A DNA stretch of 64,000 nucleotides from positions 2,899,230 through 2,963,229 of the forward strand of contig JASSUI010000001.1 in the NCBI GenBank assembly GCA_031963415.1. The letters are read 5' to 3'. Both the position numbers and the translations under genes were made by a program. This stretch comes from JASSUD01 sp031963415. GTDB taxonomy: Bacteria; Pseudomonadota; Gammaproteobacteria; Burkholderiales; Burkholderiaceae. Under the pieces are notes generated by a model. That model saw nothing but the letters and a program-made list of their open reading frames with translations. It searched no databases and had not been told where the DNA came from. Shown here piece after piece: positions 1-10,300 of this stretch (position 1 is its first letter; each line of letters begins with the position of its first letter).

Positions 1-1378
1 GCATTTGATGATGGTGATAGACAACGCACGAAGCTTGTGTTGCTTCGCCCATCGTATGGCTAATATCAAAACATTCAATGCGTAGTGTTGCCAAATCATC
101 TTTTTCAATTTCTAACACTTGGGCTAATAGTCGCGTGCGTGCTTGTTGCGATGTTCGTTCAGATAAAAGGCGCGTGAGAGCAAGCTGCGCATTGTGTTGC
201 GCCATCGTTAGCCACACACGCTTTTGGCCTTGAGGTTGGCGACTTATTGTGACTCGATGCCCCGCTTGCTCTGCTAAAAAGTCGATGAATTGAGGGTTGT
301 TTAAAGGGTGGCTCACAATCATTAGCGCAGGCGCCGTATGCTCAATATAGTGCTGACTAATAAAAGCTTCCAGCACTTCGCTAGCTAAATCTTCTTCAAA
401 TTTTGCTGAATCAGAATTGGAAAGAGATTCAGCGCCCTCCCCCTCATGAGGAACATCATGTTGTGCAACAGGCACAGCAGCCTCAGTTAACAGCGTCGTA
501 TGCACTGGGAAATAAGCTTTATCGCCCAAATGCCGTCCACCCCTCACAATCGCCAAGTTCACGCAAACGGTTCCGCCTGCGATAGCGACAGCCAATACAT
601 CTGCATCACCATCTGAGCCAGTAGTATCAACGACTTGACGGTACAACACTTTGTTTAAGGAATTAATTTGATTACGCACGGCAGCCGCTTGCTCGAATTT
701 TAATTCAGCAGCCAACGCTTGCATTTTTTCTTCAAGTTCATTGATAACGTCTTGTTGCTGCCCTTTCAAAAAGCGGACCGCGTTTTGTACGTCGTGTGCA
801 TAATCTTCTTCACTAATAGCACCCACGCATGGCGCGGTGCACTGACCAATTTGATGCAGCAAACAGGGGCGTGCACGATGCTTAAAAACCGTATCCTCGC
901 AGGTACGTAGTTGAAACACGCGCTGCAAAATTTGCGCACTTTCACGCACAGCTACCACATTGGGGAAAGGGCCAAAATACTGATGCGCTTTATCGACCGC
1001 ACCACGATAAGTCGTAAGGCGAGGATAGCGATGGCGGGTAATTTTGATATAGGGATAAGATTTATCGTCTCGAAAGAGAATGTTATAACGCGGCGCAAGC
1101 GCTTTAATTAGATTGTTTTCTAACAGCAACGCTTCGGTTTCAGATCGTGTCACGGTCGTTTCGAGACGCGCGATGCGCGACACCATTAGCGCAATACGGG
1201 GTGATAAACCCGTTTTTTTGAAATAACTTGAAACGCGCTTTTTTAAATCACGTGCTTTACCTACGTACAATACTTCGCCTTGCTCATCGTAGTAACGATA
1301 AACGCCAGGTAAGTTCGGCAAATTAGCCAGCTGCACAACAGGATCAAAACAAGGATCAGAATCAGTGGTATCAGACAT
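1..1378 (-). CDS. uvrC: UvrC, excinuclease ABC subunit C (N-terminal 459 residues; runs off the left edge)
   Basis: UvrC makes both incisions in UvrABC nucleotide excision repair. Translating the minus strand from the ATG at 1378-1376 gives MSDTTDSDPCFDP, then an N-terminal GIY-YIG nuclease domain (LPGVYRYYDEQGEVLYVGKA, Arg and Lys following) at about residues 20-100. Further on are the Cys-rich CLLHQIGQCTAPCVG segment near residue 170 and the UVR motif (KFEQAAAVRNQ) near 225. The frame stays open to base 1, where the start of the RNase H-like C-terminal half (IECFDISH) is visible. The first codon overlaps the divergent earP start, so there is no intergenic space and the uvrC promoter must lie inside earP or elsewhere. 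Identity is secure; the C-terminus is outside the window. Confidence 0.96.
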   Translation of the reverse strand, partial: MSDTTDSDPCFDPVVQLANLPNLPGVYRYYDEQGEVLYVGKARDLKKRVSSYFKKTGLSPRIALMVSRIARLETTVTRSETEALLLENNLIKALAPRYNILFRDDKSYPYIKITRHRYPRLTTYRGAVDKAHQYFGPFPNVVAVRESAQILQRVFQLRTCEDTVFKHRARPCLLHQIGQCTAPCVGAISEEDYAHDVQNAVRFLKGQQQDVINELEEKMQALAAELKFEQAAAVRNQINSLNKVLYRQVVDTTGSDGDADVLAVAIAGGTVCVNLAIVRGGRHLGDKAYFPVHTTLLTEAAVPVAQHDVPHEGEGAESLSNSDSAKFEEDLASEVLEAFISQHYIEHTAPALMIVSHPLNNPQFIDFLAEQAGHRVTISRQPQGQKRVWLTMAQHNAQLALTRLLSERTSQQARTRLLAQVLEIEKDDLATLRIECFDISHTMGEATQASCVVYHHHQM

Positions 1379-2546
1379 GATTACCTGCGATATTTTTTGC
1401 ACCGTAATTGATAACTACGGTGATATAGGTATTTGTTGGCGTTTAGCGCGCCAGCTCGCTAATGAGTATGGTTGGCAAGTTAGGCTCTGGGTCGACAATC
1501 TCGCTCCTTTCGCACAGCTGTGTCCAACGCTTGACCTGCTCGCGCCTACGCAATCGATTCAAGACGTGACGATTGAGCTTTGGCGAGCTGACTTCGACAC
1601 GCGCAACATCGAGCAAGCGGCTGATGTCGTGCTAGAAGCGTTCGGCTGTGAAATTCCAACTGCTTATATTGCACGCATGCGCGAGCGTGCTGCAAACCAA
1701 AAAGCACCTATTTGGGTTAACGTTGAGTATTTAAGTGCTGAAGCTTGGGTCGCCGATTTTCATTTACTTCCCTCTCCTCATCCTCGTTATCCTCTTACCA
1801 AAACATACTTCTTCCCTGGGCTTAAAGCCGGTACTGGCGGTGTCTTAAAAGAACGTACGCTGTGTCAAACGCGCGAAGATTTTATGCGGGACAAAAACGC
1901 GCAAGCTAACTTCTGGTACTCCCTTAATTTACCCCCGCCAACCGCAACAACGACCACTATCTCACTTTTCGCGTACGAAAATGACGCTCTTCATACACTA
2001 CTGAACAGTTGGAGTGCAAGCTTAACGCCCATTACTTGCATCGTACCTGAAGGACGTCTCTCAGGTGCAGTAGCAAATTTTTTTAAAAAACCTACTTTTG
2101 GCGCCGGTACAGTCGCCAAACATAAAAATTTGACTGTCTATAGCATTCCATTTGTTGAGCAAAATCAATACGACCGCTTGTTATGGGCCTGCGATATCAA
2201 TTTTGTACGCGGTGAAGATTCATTTGTGCGCGCGCAATGGGCGCATCGACCTTTGGTCTGGCATATTTATCCGCAAACTGAAAACACACATTTGCTTAAA
2301 CTTGACGCAGCGCTGGCGCTTTACACAGAAGATTTACCTGCTGACGCAAGTTCAGCTTTCATCCGTTTTTGGCATGCTTGGAATGGCGTTGACGGTGCTT
2401 TGCTTGATTGGCAAGATTTTTGGCAGCACCGAGAGATATGGGTTAACCATGCTAAACACTGGGCAAAAAAACTAGCCGCAGTGGGTGATCTTAGCTCGCA
2501 TCTCGTGAAATTCTGTGAAACACAGTTACAATATGCGGTTATTTAA
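1377..2546 (+). CDS. earP: EarP, EF-P arginine-32 rhamnosyltransferase
   Basis: EarP transfers rhamnose from dTDP-rhamnose to Arg32 of elongation factor P, activating it for polyproline synthesis. The N-terminus has the family signature CDIFCTVIDNYGDIGICWR, with the two Asp residues (12 and 16) expected at the active site. The C-terminal part has GEDSFVRAQWA and PLVWHIYPQ, as in the nucleotide-sugar pocket. The ATG at 1377 (389 aa) is chosen because family members start directly before CDIFC; an in-frame GTG at 1365 would add four residues. The gene is followed after 85 bp by efp, its substrate, which carries Arg at position 32. Its 5' end overlaps that of the divergent uvrC by 2 bp. Confidence 0.95.
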   Translation: MITCDIFCTVIDNYGDIGICWRLARQLANEYGWQVRLWVDNLAPFAQLCPTLDLLAPTQSIQDVTIELWRADFDTRNIEQAADVVLEAFGCEIPTAYIARMRERAANQKAPIWVNVEYLSAEAWVADFHLLPSPHPRYPLTKTYFFPGLKAGTGGVLKERTLCQTREDFMRDKNAQANFWYSLNLPPPTATTTTISLFAYENDALHTLLNSWSASLTPITCIVPEGRLSGAVANFFKKPTFGAGTVAKHKNLTVYSIPFVEQNQYDRLLWACDINFVRGEDSFVRAQWAHRPLVWHIYPQTENTHLLKLDAALALYTEDLPADASSAFIRFWHAWNGVDGALLDWQDFWQHREIWVNHAKHWAKKLAAVGDLSSHLVKFCETQLQYAVI

Positions 2547-2631
2547 GCGGGCATAGCCCTTAGAACCTATTCGAAATTTTCTGAAAGCATTTTTAAAAAT
2601 AAAGCTTTCTCTATACATATAAGGATTTTGC

Positions 2632-3186
2632 ATGAAGACCGCACAAGAAGTTCGCGCTGGCAATATCATCATGATTGATGGTAATCCAATGGTGGTTCAG
2701 AAAGCCGAGTACAACAAGTCTGGCCGTAACTCCGCTGTTGTCAAAATGAAGTTGCGCAATCTCTTAACAGAGAGCTCCACAGAAACAGTTTATAAAGCTG
2801 ATGAGAAATTTGATGTCGTCGTGCTCGATCGTAAAGAAGCGACTTATTCTTATTTCGCCGATCCAATGTATGTGTTTATGGACACTGACTACAACCAATA
2901 TGAGGTTGAGAAGGAAAATCTTGGCGATGCAATTTACTATCTCGAAGATGGTATGGCCTGCGAAGTTGTTTTTTACGAAGGTAAAGCAATCTCGGTTGAG
3001 TTGCCTAATACAGTGGTGCGCGAAATCACCTACACTGAGCCTGCTATTAAGGGAGATACCACTGGCAGAGCACTCAAAAGCGCAAAGATTTCTAGCGGCC
3101 TAGAGGTGCAAGTACAACTCTTTTGCAATATTGGCGACAAAATTGAAATCGATACACGTACCCACGAATATCGTCGCCGCGTATAA
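2632..3186 (+). CDS. efp: Elongation factor P
   Basis: EF-P binds between the ribosomal P and E sites and relieves stalling at consecutive prolines. The 184-residue length is normal. The three domains are present: an N-terminal KOW-like domain (MKTAQEVRAGNIIMIDGNP), the central OB domain (FDVVVLDRKEATYSYFADPM) and the C-terminal OB domain ending FCNIGDKIEIDTRTHEYRRR. The modification loop reads YNKSGRNS with Arg32 at the tip rather than Lys, which marks the EarP-modified class and fits the upstream earP. An AAGGA ribosome-binding site lies before the ATG. The 85-bp gap from earP has an AT-rich GAAAGC/GCTTTC dyad, so efp may have its own promoter. Confidence 0.97.
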   Translation: MKTAQEVRAGNIIMIDGNPMVVQKAEYNKSGRNSAVVKMKLRNLLTESSTETVYKADEKFDVVVLDRKEATYSYFADPMYVFMDTDYNQYEVEKENLGDAIYYLEDGMACEVVFYEGKAISVELPNTVVREITYTEPAIKGDTTGRALKSAKISSGLEVQVQLFCNIGDKIEIDTRTHEYRRRV

Positions 3187-3321
3187 ACCCTGACAATATC
3201 AGCGTTGAACTTTTCAGGCAGCGATTGGCACGCATCCTGCTAAAAGAAAGAAGAGCTTTGTTGCTACTAATAGCTTGTTCACGATTTTTAAGTAGGAAGC
3301 TATTAAAGGTCATGGGTATAT

Positions 3322-3385
3322 ATGTTGAGATTCATCCTTCACCTCGATCTATGTGTAAATTGGGGTGACGAAGGAACCCCAACAT
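3322..3385. repeat. Family A palindromic repeat pair in the efp-csbD spacer
   Basis: The 346-bp gap 3187-3532 contains a degraded unit (ATGTTGAGATTCATCCTTCA onward) followed by a well conserved unit in the opposite orientation (TTGGGGTGACGAAGGAACCC onward, ending CCAACAT). Each good unit can fold as an 8-bp GTTGGGGT/ACCCCAAC stem with a 9-nt loop. The same head-to-head pair recurs at 17471-17551 and 37601-37675. No open reading frame was seen in the rest of the gap; the stretch just before 3533 carries the csbD leader. Confidence 0.8.
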
Positions 3386-3532
3386 AACGACCGATAATCT
3401 TTCAAACCTCTCTTCTTAGAGATCGTCAATAAATTCCAAGGAAGATCTACTCACTGCGCAGCGCATAAACGCGTAAAGGCGCCAGCTCAAGGATGAGGAT
3501 CTTCCTTATCTTTCTTATAAGGAGAATGCACT

Positions 3533-3733
3533 ATGAATAAAGACATCGTTGCAGGTAAATGGAAACAAATCACTGGTAAAGCAAAAGAGATGTGGGGCGA
3601 TCTCACCGATAATGATTTGGAAAAAGTGGAAGGCGATGCGGAAAGATTAGCTGGCTTGCTTCAAGAAAGATACGGTAAAACACGTGAGCAAGCTGAGAAA
3701 GAAGTTAAGAATTTCTTCGATGATAATCAATAA
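3533..3733 (+). CDS. CsbD-like stress protein, 66 aa
   Basis: This is a small hydrophilic protein of the CsbD family (general stress; function unknown). It starts MNKDIVAGKWKQITGKAKE and has the typical acidic helix DLTDNDLEKVEGDAERLAGL and a C-terminal TREQAEKEVKNFFD. A strong ribosome-binding site (AAGGAG, 8 nt before ATG) supports the start. It is followed after 50 bp by a DUF1328 membrane peptide. CsbD and DUF1328 genes often occur together in proteobacteria as osmotic or envelope stress genes, so the pair probably forms one transcript ending at the hairpin at 3951-3983. Confidence 0.9.
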   Translation: MNKDIVAGKWKQITGKAKEMWGDLTDNDLEKVEGDAERLAGLLQERYGKTREQAEKEVKNFFDDNQ

Positions 3734-3783
3734 CTTCTTCAAACTCGTTTCATAAACGATGAGATGAATTTGAGGTAAATATT

Positions 3784-3948
3784 ATGCTGCGTTACGCTGC
3801 TATCTTTTTTATTGTTTCGCTAATCGCTGCATTGTTTGGATTTACTAATATTGCAGCAGGAGCGGCGTCGATTGCGAAAATCTTCTTCTACGTTTTTCTA
3901 TTTTTTACCGTCGTCTCCTTAATTGCCGGCCTATTTGGCCGTAAGTGA
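3784..3948 (+). CDS. DUF1328 (YtjA-type) small membrane protein, 54 aa
   Basis: The reading frame starts MLRYAAIFFIVSLIAALFGF, continues TNIAAGAASIAKIFFYVFLF and ends in FGRK before TGA at 3946-3948. Two hydrophobic helices joined by a small Gly/Ala-rich turn are the DUF1328 pattern. An AGGTAAATATT leader precedes the ATG. It follows the CsbD-like gene closely and is followed at once by a terminator-like hairpin. The molecular role of the family is unknown; it is commonly stress-induced. Confidence 0.87.
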   Translation: MLRYAAIFFIVSLIAALFGFTNIAAGAASIAKIFFYVFLFFTVVSLIAGLFGRK

Positions 3949-3950
3949 AA

Positions 3951-3983
3951 AATGGCAGTGCGGCTACTTGCCGCATTGCCATT
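3951..3983 (+). terminator. Hairpin after the csbD-DUF1328 pair
   Basis: AATGGCAGTGCGGC (3951-3964) is complementary, apart from one G:T pair, to GCCGCATTGCCATT (3970-3983), with a TACTT loop. It begins 3 bp after the DUF1328 stop codon. There is no long T run after it (AAACATTT follows), so efficient intrinsic termination is likely but not certain. Confidence 0.7.
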
Positions 3984-4348
3984 AAACATTTAAAACCACC
4001 ATCTACGTCGCTTGCTATGCTCGATCTAACATAGTGGGAATGCTTAAGTCCATGACAGACAAGCCTTGGCTTTTTCCAACCTCCTACACCCGCACCACCA
4101 CCCATCACTTCGCAGTGATCCTCCCAAACTGAATAAACCTGACTTGGAGTTGTACGGGGTTTTACCGTTTAAAAGCAAGGGGACGGCTGCATGCTTACAC
4201 TAATCAGTTCCATCCCACTGCTTACGGAACACCATCGCAGTTCCACCACCCTCTGGCTGACTTCATAGGGTGGGGAATATTGCCCTCTATTTCAATTGAC
4301 AGTAGAAAAGCCAGCATAGGCGACCTCCATTCACCCATGATGACGCCT
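3984..4348. other. Spacer of about 365 bp without recognised gene
   Basis: No convincing reading frame on either strand. The sequence is pyrimidine-rich on the plus strand between 4070 and 4260, unlike the flanking genes, and may be the relic of a mobile element. It includes TTCAATTGACAG at 4291-4302, a 12-mer found again at 10366-10377 just upstream of the giant gene. It lies downstream of the 3' end of that gene. Confidence 0.5.
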
Positions 4349-7300
4349 TTAAGCAAGATGAGAAAGCAAATGCCGCTCGTTTGCGAATGGCATCGGATTG
4401 GCTGCTGAGGAGGTCACAGCGGGATGGGATTGAGCGTTAGGGGGCGACGCCAAAGTCTTGCGTTTTAACGGCGCTTTGAATTGAGATACCGCAGCCGCCA
4501 CATTCATCAGTTGCTTGCTGGTTTGGACTAAGCGTGAGGCTGGCTCGCCCACGGCCCCGCGCTGTACTAAGAGCTTTTTATTGACCTGGCTTAAGCCTTG
4601 CACACCTTGAATAGCCGTATCGCTCATGTTCAGCCTATCATGCGTCGAACTCCACTGCAGGCGCACCTGAACTTGGCCTCCCTCTTCGATGATCTGCCAG
4701 ACACGAACCGATTTATCTTCACAGCCGGTGACTAAATAGGTGCCCTCGGGCGTCTCACTCCAGGCGATACTGTTGACGTGCCCCCCAAAATCTCGCACCA
4801 CCGCCAAACATTGACCGCTGTGTGCGTCCCACAGGCGAACCGTCTTATCACTACTCCTTGACGCCAGCTGCGAACCACTCGGTGAATACGCCACACTCCT
4901 AACCTCGGCAGTATGGCCCGCTAAGGTGTGGCTGAGCGCACCACTGTGCGCGTCCCACAGGCGTACCGTCTGATCCCGACTACTTGACGCCAGCTGCGAA
5001 CCACTCGGCGAATACGCCACGCTCCAAATCCAGTTAGTATGGCCTGCTAAGGTGTGGCTGAGCGCACCGCTGTGCGCGTCCCACAGGCGTACCGTCTGAT
5101 CCCGACTACTTGACGCCAGCTGCGAACCACTCGGCGAATACGTCACGCTCTCAACCGCGGCAGTATGGCCCGCTAAGGTGTGGCTGAGCGCACCGCTGTG
5201 CGCGTCCCACAGACGAACCGTCTTATCCCAACTACTTGACGCCAGCTGCGAACCACTCGGCGAATACACCACACTCCTAACCTCGGCAGTATGGCCCGCT
5301 AAGGTGTGGCTGAGCGCACCACTGTGTGCGTCCCATAGGCGAACCGTCTTATCGCTACTCCTTGACGCCAGCTGCAAACCACTCGGCGAATACGCCACGC
5401 TATCAACCACGCCAGTATGGCCCGCTAAGGTGTGGCTGAGCGTCCCGATGTGCGCGTCCCACAGGCGAACCGTCTTATCCCAACTACTTGACGCCAACTG
5501 TGAACCACTCGGCGAATACGCCACACTCAAAACCAAGTCAGTATGGCCCGCTAAGGTGTGGCTGAGCGCACCGCTGTGCGCGTCCCACAGGCGTACCGTC
5601 TTATCCATACTACTTGACGCCAGCTGCGAGCCACTCGGCGAATACGCCACGCTAAAAACCCAGTCAGTATGGCCCGCTAAGGTGTGGCTGAGCGCACCGC
5701 TGTGCGCGTCCCACAGGCGTACCGTCTTATCATCACTCCTTGACGCCAGCTGCGAACCACTCGGCGAATACGCCACGCTCCAAACCGCGTCAGTATGGCC
5801 CGCTAAGGTGTGGCTGAGCGCACCGCTGTGCGCGTCCCACAGGCGTACCGTCTTATCATCACTACTTGACGCCAGCTGCGAACCACTCGGCGAATACGCC
5901 ACGCTCCAAACCCAGCCAGTATGGCCCGCTAAGGTGTGGCTGAGCGCACCGCTGTGCGCGTCCCACAGGCGTACCGTCTTATCCCGACTACTTGACGCCA
6001 GCTGCGAACCACTCGGCGAATACGCCACGCTCAAAACATCGGCAGTATGGCCCGCTAAGGTGTGGCTGAGTGCACCGCTGTGCGCGTCCCACAGGCGTAC
6101 CGTATTATCACTACTACTTGACGCCAGCTGCGAACCACTCGGCGAATACGCCACGCTCAAAACATCGGCAGTATGGGCCGCTAAGGTGTGGCTGAGCGCA
6201 CCGCTGTGCGCGTCCCACAGGCGTACCGTCTTATCCCGACTACTTGACGCCAGCTGCGAACCACTCGGCGAATACGCCACGCTCCAAACCCAGCCAGTAT
6301 GGCCCGCTAAGGTGTGGCTGAGCGCACCGCTATGCGCGTCCCACAGGCGTACCGTCTTATCCCGACTACTTGACGCCAGCTGCGAACCACTCGGCGAATA
6401 CGCCACGCTCCAAACCTCGGCAGTATGGCCCGCTAAGGTGTGGCTGAGCGCACCGCTGTGCACGTCCCACAGGCGAACCGTATTATCACTACTACTTGAC
6501 GCCAGCTGCGAACCACTCGGCGAATACGCCACGCTCAAAACCTTGGCAGTATGGCCCGATAGAGTGAAACACTTTTCCCAATTCGATGTCGTATAGATGC
6601 TGATCGTGCCATGCAGAAGTCCCAACGCACATGTTTTTCCATCCGGCGAATACACGCAGCAGGTCACTTCGCTCTCTTCTTGCAGATACGGCCATTCCCC
6701 AAACTGCACCCCTTCCATCTTGGCTCCGCTTAAATTAGCTTGGCGCAGCCAGCTATTGCGCAGATCGACTTTTCTCAGATCCGCCCCTTGCAGCTGTGTC
6801 GTATCGAATACGCCATAACTCAAGTCCGCCCCCGGAATCTGAATGCCTTTCAGATCGGCACCATTGAACTGCACCCCCGCTCTGACTAATATCGTGATCG
6901 CATTGGTTGCCGCCTTGCGCATCGTCGCGTCGGTTTTGGAACGCTCAATAAACGCGTGGAGTTGTTGGCTAAAATTCGGCTCTGTTTTCACCCGTTCGAC
7001 TAAAAACTGAATGATCGCTGGCTCTTTGATCAGATTGCGGCGGGTTAACAGTGAATCGGGTAGAGAGACCCCCTCGGTATCGCTCACCTCCGGCAGCGTA
7101 GGTTGACTCTCAAAGCTCAGCAAAGAAGCGTCACTGCCGCGACGGGCCGAGTGAGCAGACTGATGCATTGATCGGCTGTGCGCGCCAGCCCTCGATCCAT
7201 TCTCTTGCGGCTGACAGATATCCCGCGTGGCAAAGTACTCCAGAAAGGATTTGTGCTCAAACCGATATTGATTTCCATGGCGAATTAACGGCCACGCTTG

Positions 7301-10300
7301 ACGCAAGATTCTTTTTTCAGGCTCTCGACCAAAAAAAGCGTCTTTCCATGTTCCTCGGTCTTTGATCGGGTCGTATTCCACCACCGGGTTACCCTGGTGC
7401 TTTTCGTAAATTTCGACCGCTAGATCAGTGACAAACTGAAGGCAATGCTTAACAAAACCATGCTCGTCTAACGCATTAAACGCATCTTCAAGTGCATCCC
7501 TAAGCCCAGCCCCTTGCAAGCGTTGTTTTTCCCGCTCAAACCGCGCTTTCATCGCCTCATCATAGAGTACCGCGCGGGTCAACGATGACGCAGCCTGCCC
7601 TTGCTCTCCTAACATAAGTAAACGAGGTAAGACCTCTAACGCGGTTTTGAGCAACAATGGCGTCCGTTTAAAGTTCTCATCGATTTGCGTGAGTCCCCGT
7701 TGATAGTCCTGCACTTGCCAATGCTGCAGATCAAAGCGGTCATCCGTGACCGCTTTGTGCTTATCCACATGCGCCTGAATGTATTGATCGATCTGCGTTT
7801 GACCAAAAGGGGCCACCACCCATTCTTGAAACAAGCTAATTTCATCGGGTTGAAAGCGTTGCTGATAGTTATCGCCAAGATGTTGGCTGCGGCAACCGAT
7901 GATCAGTTGACCTTGCCATCCTCCAGGCTGATTGAAGCGATTACTTCGGTAGAGATTTTCATTCGCCCCGCTTTCATCATAACCATCGGCAATCACGATA
8001 AATTCACGGGTTTCTTTGAGCGTCTTAATTTGTGCTTGGGTGAATTCCAGGCGACGTAAGTGTTTCGTAATGAAATCTTGTTCTGGATTGTCAATCGTAG
8101 GTAGCGAGATAAATAAAGGAATGATGCCGCCCTTTTGATAGCGCGCCCAGAGCATGCTTTCCAGAAAGCGTAAAAAGGTCGATTTACCAGCACCTGAGTC
8201 GCCCAGCACTAAAGCCATCTTTTTATTGCCGTTAAGAAACGCTTCGGCTTTTTCAGCTAAATCAAACGTTTCCGTATCCGCAGCAAAAACACTCGCTTTA
8301 CCTTGGGGCGGTACATACAACATATCGCGCCAACGATCCAGACATTCGGCTCGGAATCGGTGTAAATCCGTCTCTAACCATTGCTTATTCTGGACTTTAT
8401 CTAACAGGCTTAACGAAATGGGTTGCGCACGGGCTACGTAGAGTGGATAGGGAGTCAGTGGGCCGGTTAGACATGTTTGATAAAAGGTTCGTTGTGCAGC
8501 ATCGCCCACCGTCTGTAGGCGATTGATCCAAGCATTCGCGTCTTCTTTGACGGGAGAATGATCCGCTAGCGTACGCATCAGCTGCACCACGCGCTGCTTG
8601 ATGAGGGGGTGTTTGCCCCACGTTTGATCGTCTTCGTACAACTCACCTAGCCACTGTAACGCTTGCTTTTGCATGTTGGGGGCTTGCTCAGGATTCGCCG
8701 CCATCCGCGCTAAGCGTTCGCTTAAGCCCCATAAAAAGGGTTGATGCCAACGACTCGCTTTAAGCGCTGGCTGCATTAGCTTGTGCTTAAATGCGTCGAG
8801 TTGATCTGAGGGTATTTCGTCAAAGCCACGTAGCAGCGGATACCACGCCTGTTTTCGATTAAAAGAGAATCCCTCTTTCAGGCTCTCAATCAAGGTTTGC
8901 CCGCTTTCCTGTAGCGCCATCACGCGATCATACGTCTCTAGCGTAAATTCAAGCAGCTCACCAGCGGGTTTTTGCAGGTCTTTGACGCCATCAATAAACC
9001 CGTCCATATCAAAAGCTTTCGCTGCTTTCGCGAATTTCATCACGCCGTGGAAGATGCCACTGCCGCGGCGCCAAGCACTTTGCCACGGCGTTTCATCGTC
9101 TGGTACATGGGCTAACGCTTGGCATGCATATTCAGCTTGATAGACAAGGTACGGATCGTCCGATTGCCTGAGTCCTTTAAAAAAATCCACGAGCGGCTGA
9201 TGCAGCGCTTCACGGTTTAAATCAGTGACTTGGTTATCCGCCATCGCATCCAACACCTGCGTGATCGCTATCGCTAAGCGGTACTGATTCTCGCCGCTTT
9301 GTCCGTGGGTGTTTTTTAAGCGGTCGGCCAGATTCTCTAAAATCTTGACTAAATCATCGGTACGCAGACTGGCTGGTGGGGCATGGCGAATCATTTGCGC
9401 TAAGCCATGCAGTACATCAAAATCTAACAACGTGAGTTCACTGAGCTTCGTGATGAGTTTATTCAGCAACTTTTGGAAATCGTCGAGTGCGTAAACCGGC
9501 GCTAACGCGGCCACCTCCGCTACCGCTGACGCATTTTTGAGTTCATCTTTATCAAAAGCACGAATCACACCCTGCGCGAGTAGGCGTAGCTCTGGCGCAT
9601 CTTGATCTTGTTTCACACGCGCTAACCAGGCTGATTCTTCAGCGCTTAACTGCGCGGCAGACGCTGGTTCCTGCTGATCTAGGGTTAAGAGCAACAAGCA
9701 ATAAGCCAGCTGCTCGGTACTCCTTAAAGACTGATTACGTTGCGGTAACGCAGGGGGAAGGAGGGGCAGGTTTTTTAAGAAAAACTTAAGGGCAGGGGTG
9801 TCTTCAGCATTGGATGCAGATGCGCTAGGCACAGCCGGGGGCGAAGATATGGTAGAGGCAATGGATCCGCCTGAACTAGAAGAAGAGATCTTGTGTAAGT
9901 TTCTGAGTGAACTAGAAGGGCTATTTAGACGAGAAGGAAGTTGTCCCAGTACCTTTAATGCCTCTTGTGCCGAGGGATGCCCCCATTCCTCAGCTTTCTT
10001 ATACTGCGCTTTGGCTTCATCCCGTTGGCCTAATTGGCTCAGGACTTCGCCACGCTCAAAATGAACATCGGCAATACTTTGCTGCAGTTTTTTTTGCTCA
10101 GGCGTCTCAGGGGCGCGAGCTGATCTAAAGTAATGTTTCTTATTATTGAAGCTGACTGACCCCACGCCTTCACACTCAGCCAGCTTATGTAACGCGGCTT
10201 CTACCTGCGCATAAAAATAATTGGCGATGACAGGTTGTTTTTCCTTATTCGTGCGTGCCTGATCTAACTGGATTGTGATGACTTCTCGTGCGTTGGCAAT

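Noticed and set aside
403..585. Frame containing PPPHEEHHVVQQAQQP, resembling the DUF4157 HEAWHVVQQ motif
   Set aside because: It lies antisense to uvrC, whose frame is clearly coding there; chance resemblance in a 60-codon frame.
3905..4108. 67-codon minus-strand frame in the spacer after DUF1328
   Set aside because: It overlaps the end of the DUF1328 gene and the terminator hairpin, and lacks any recognisable sequence.
4806..6567. Regular repeats as a possible CRISPR array
   Set aside because: Units are 126 bp, contiguous and code for WD40 blades; there are no spacers. No CRISPR array or cas gene was seen in the window.
5178..6596. 472-codon open frame on the plus strand with WLSAPLCASHRRTVLS repeats
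   Set aside because: It is the antisense of the WD40 array; the 126-bp unit length, a multiple of 3, keeps any open frame open through all copies. No ribosome-binding site or family.
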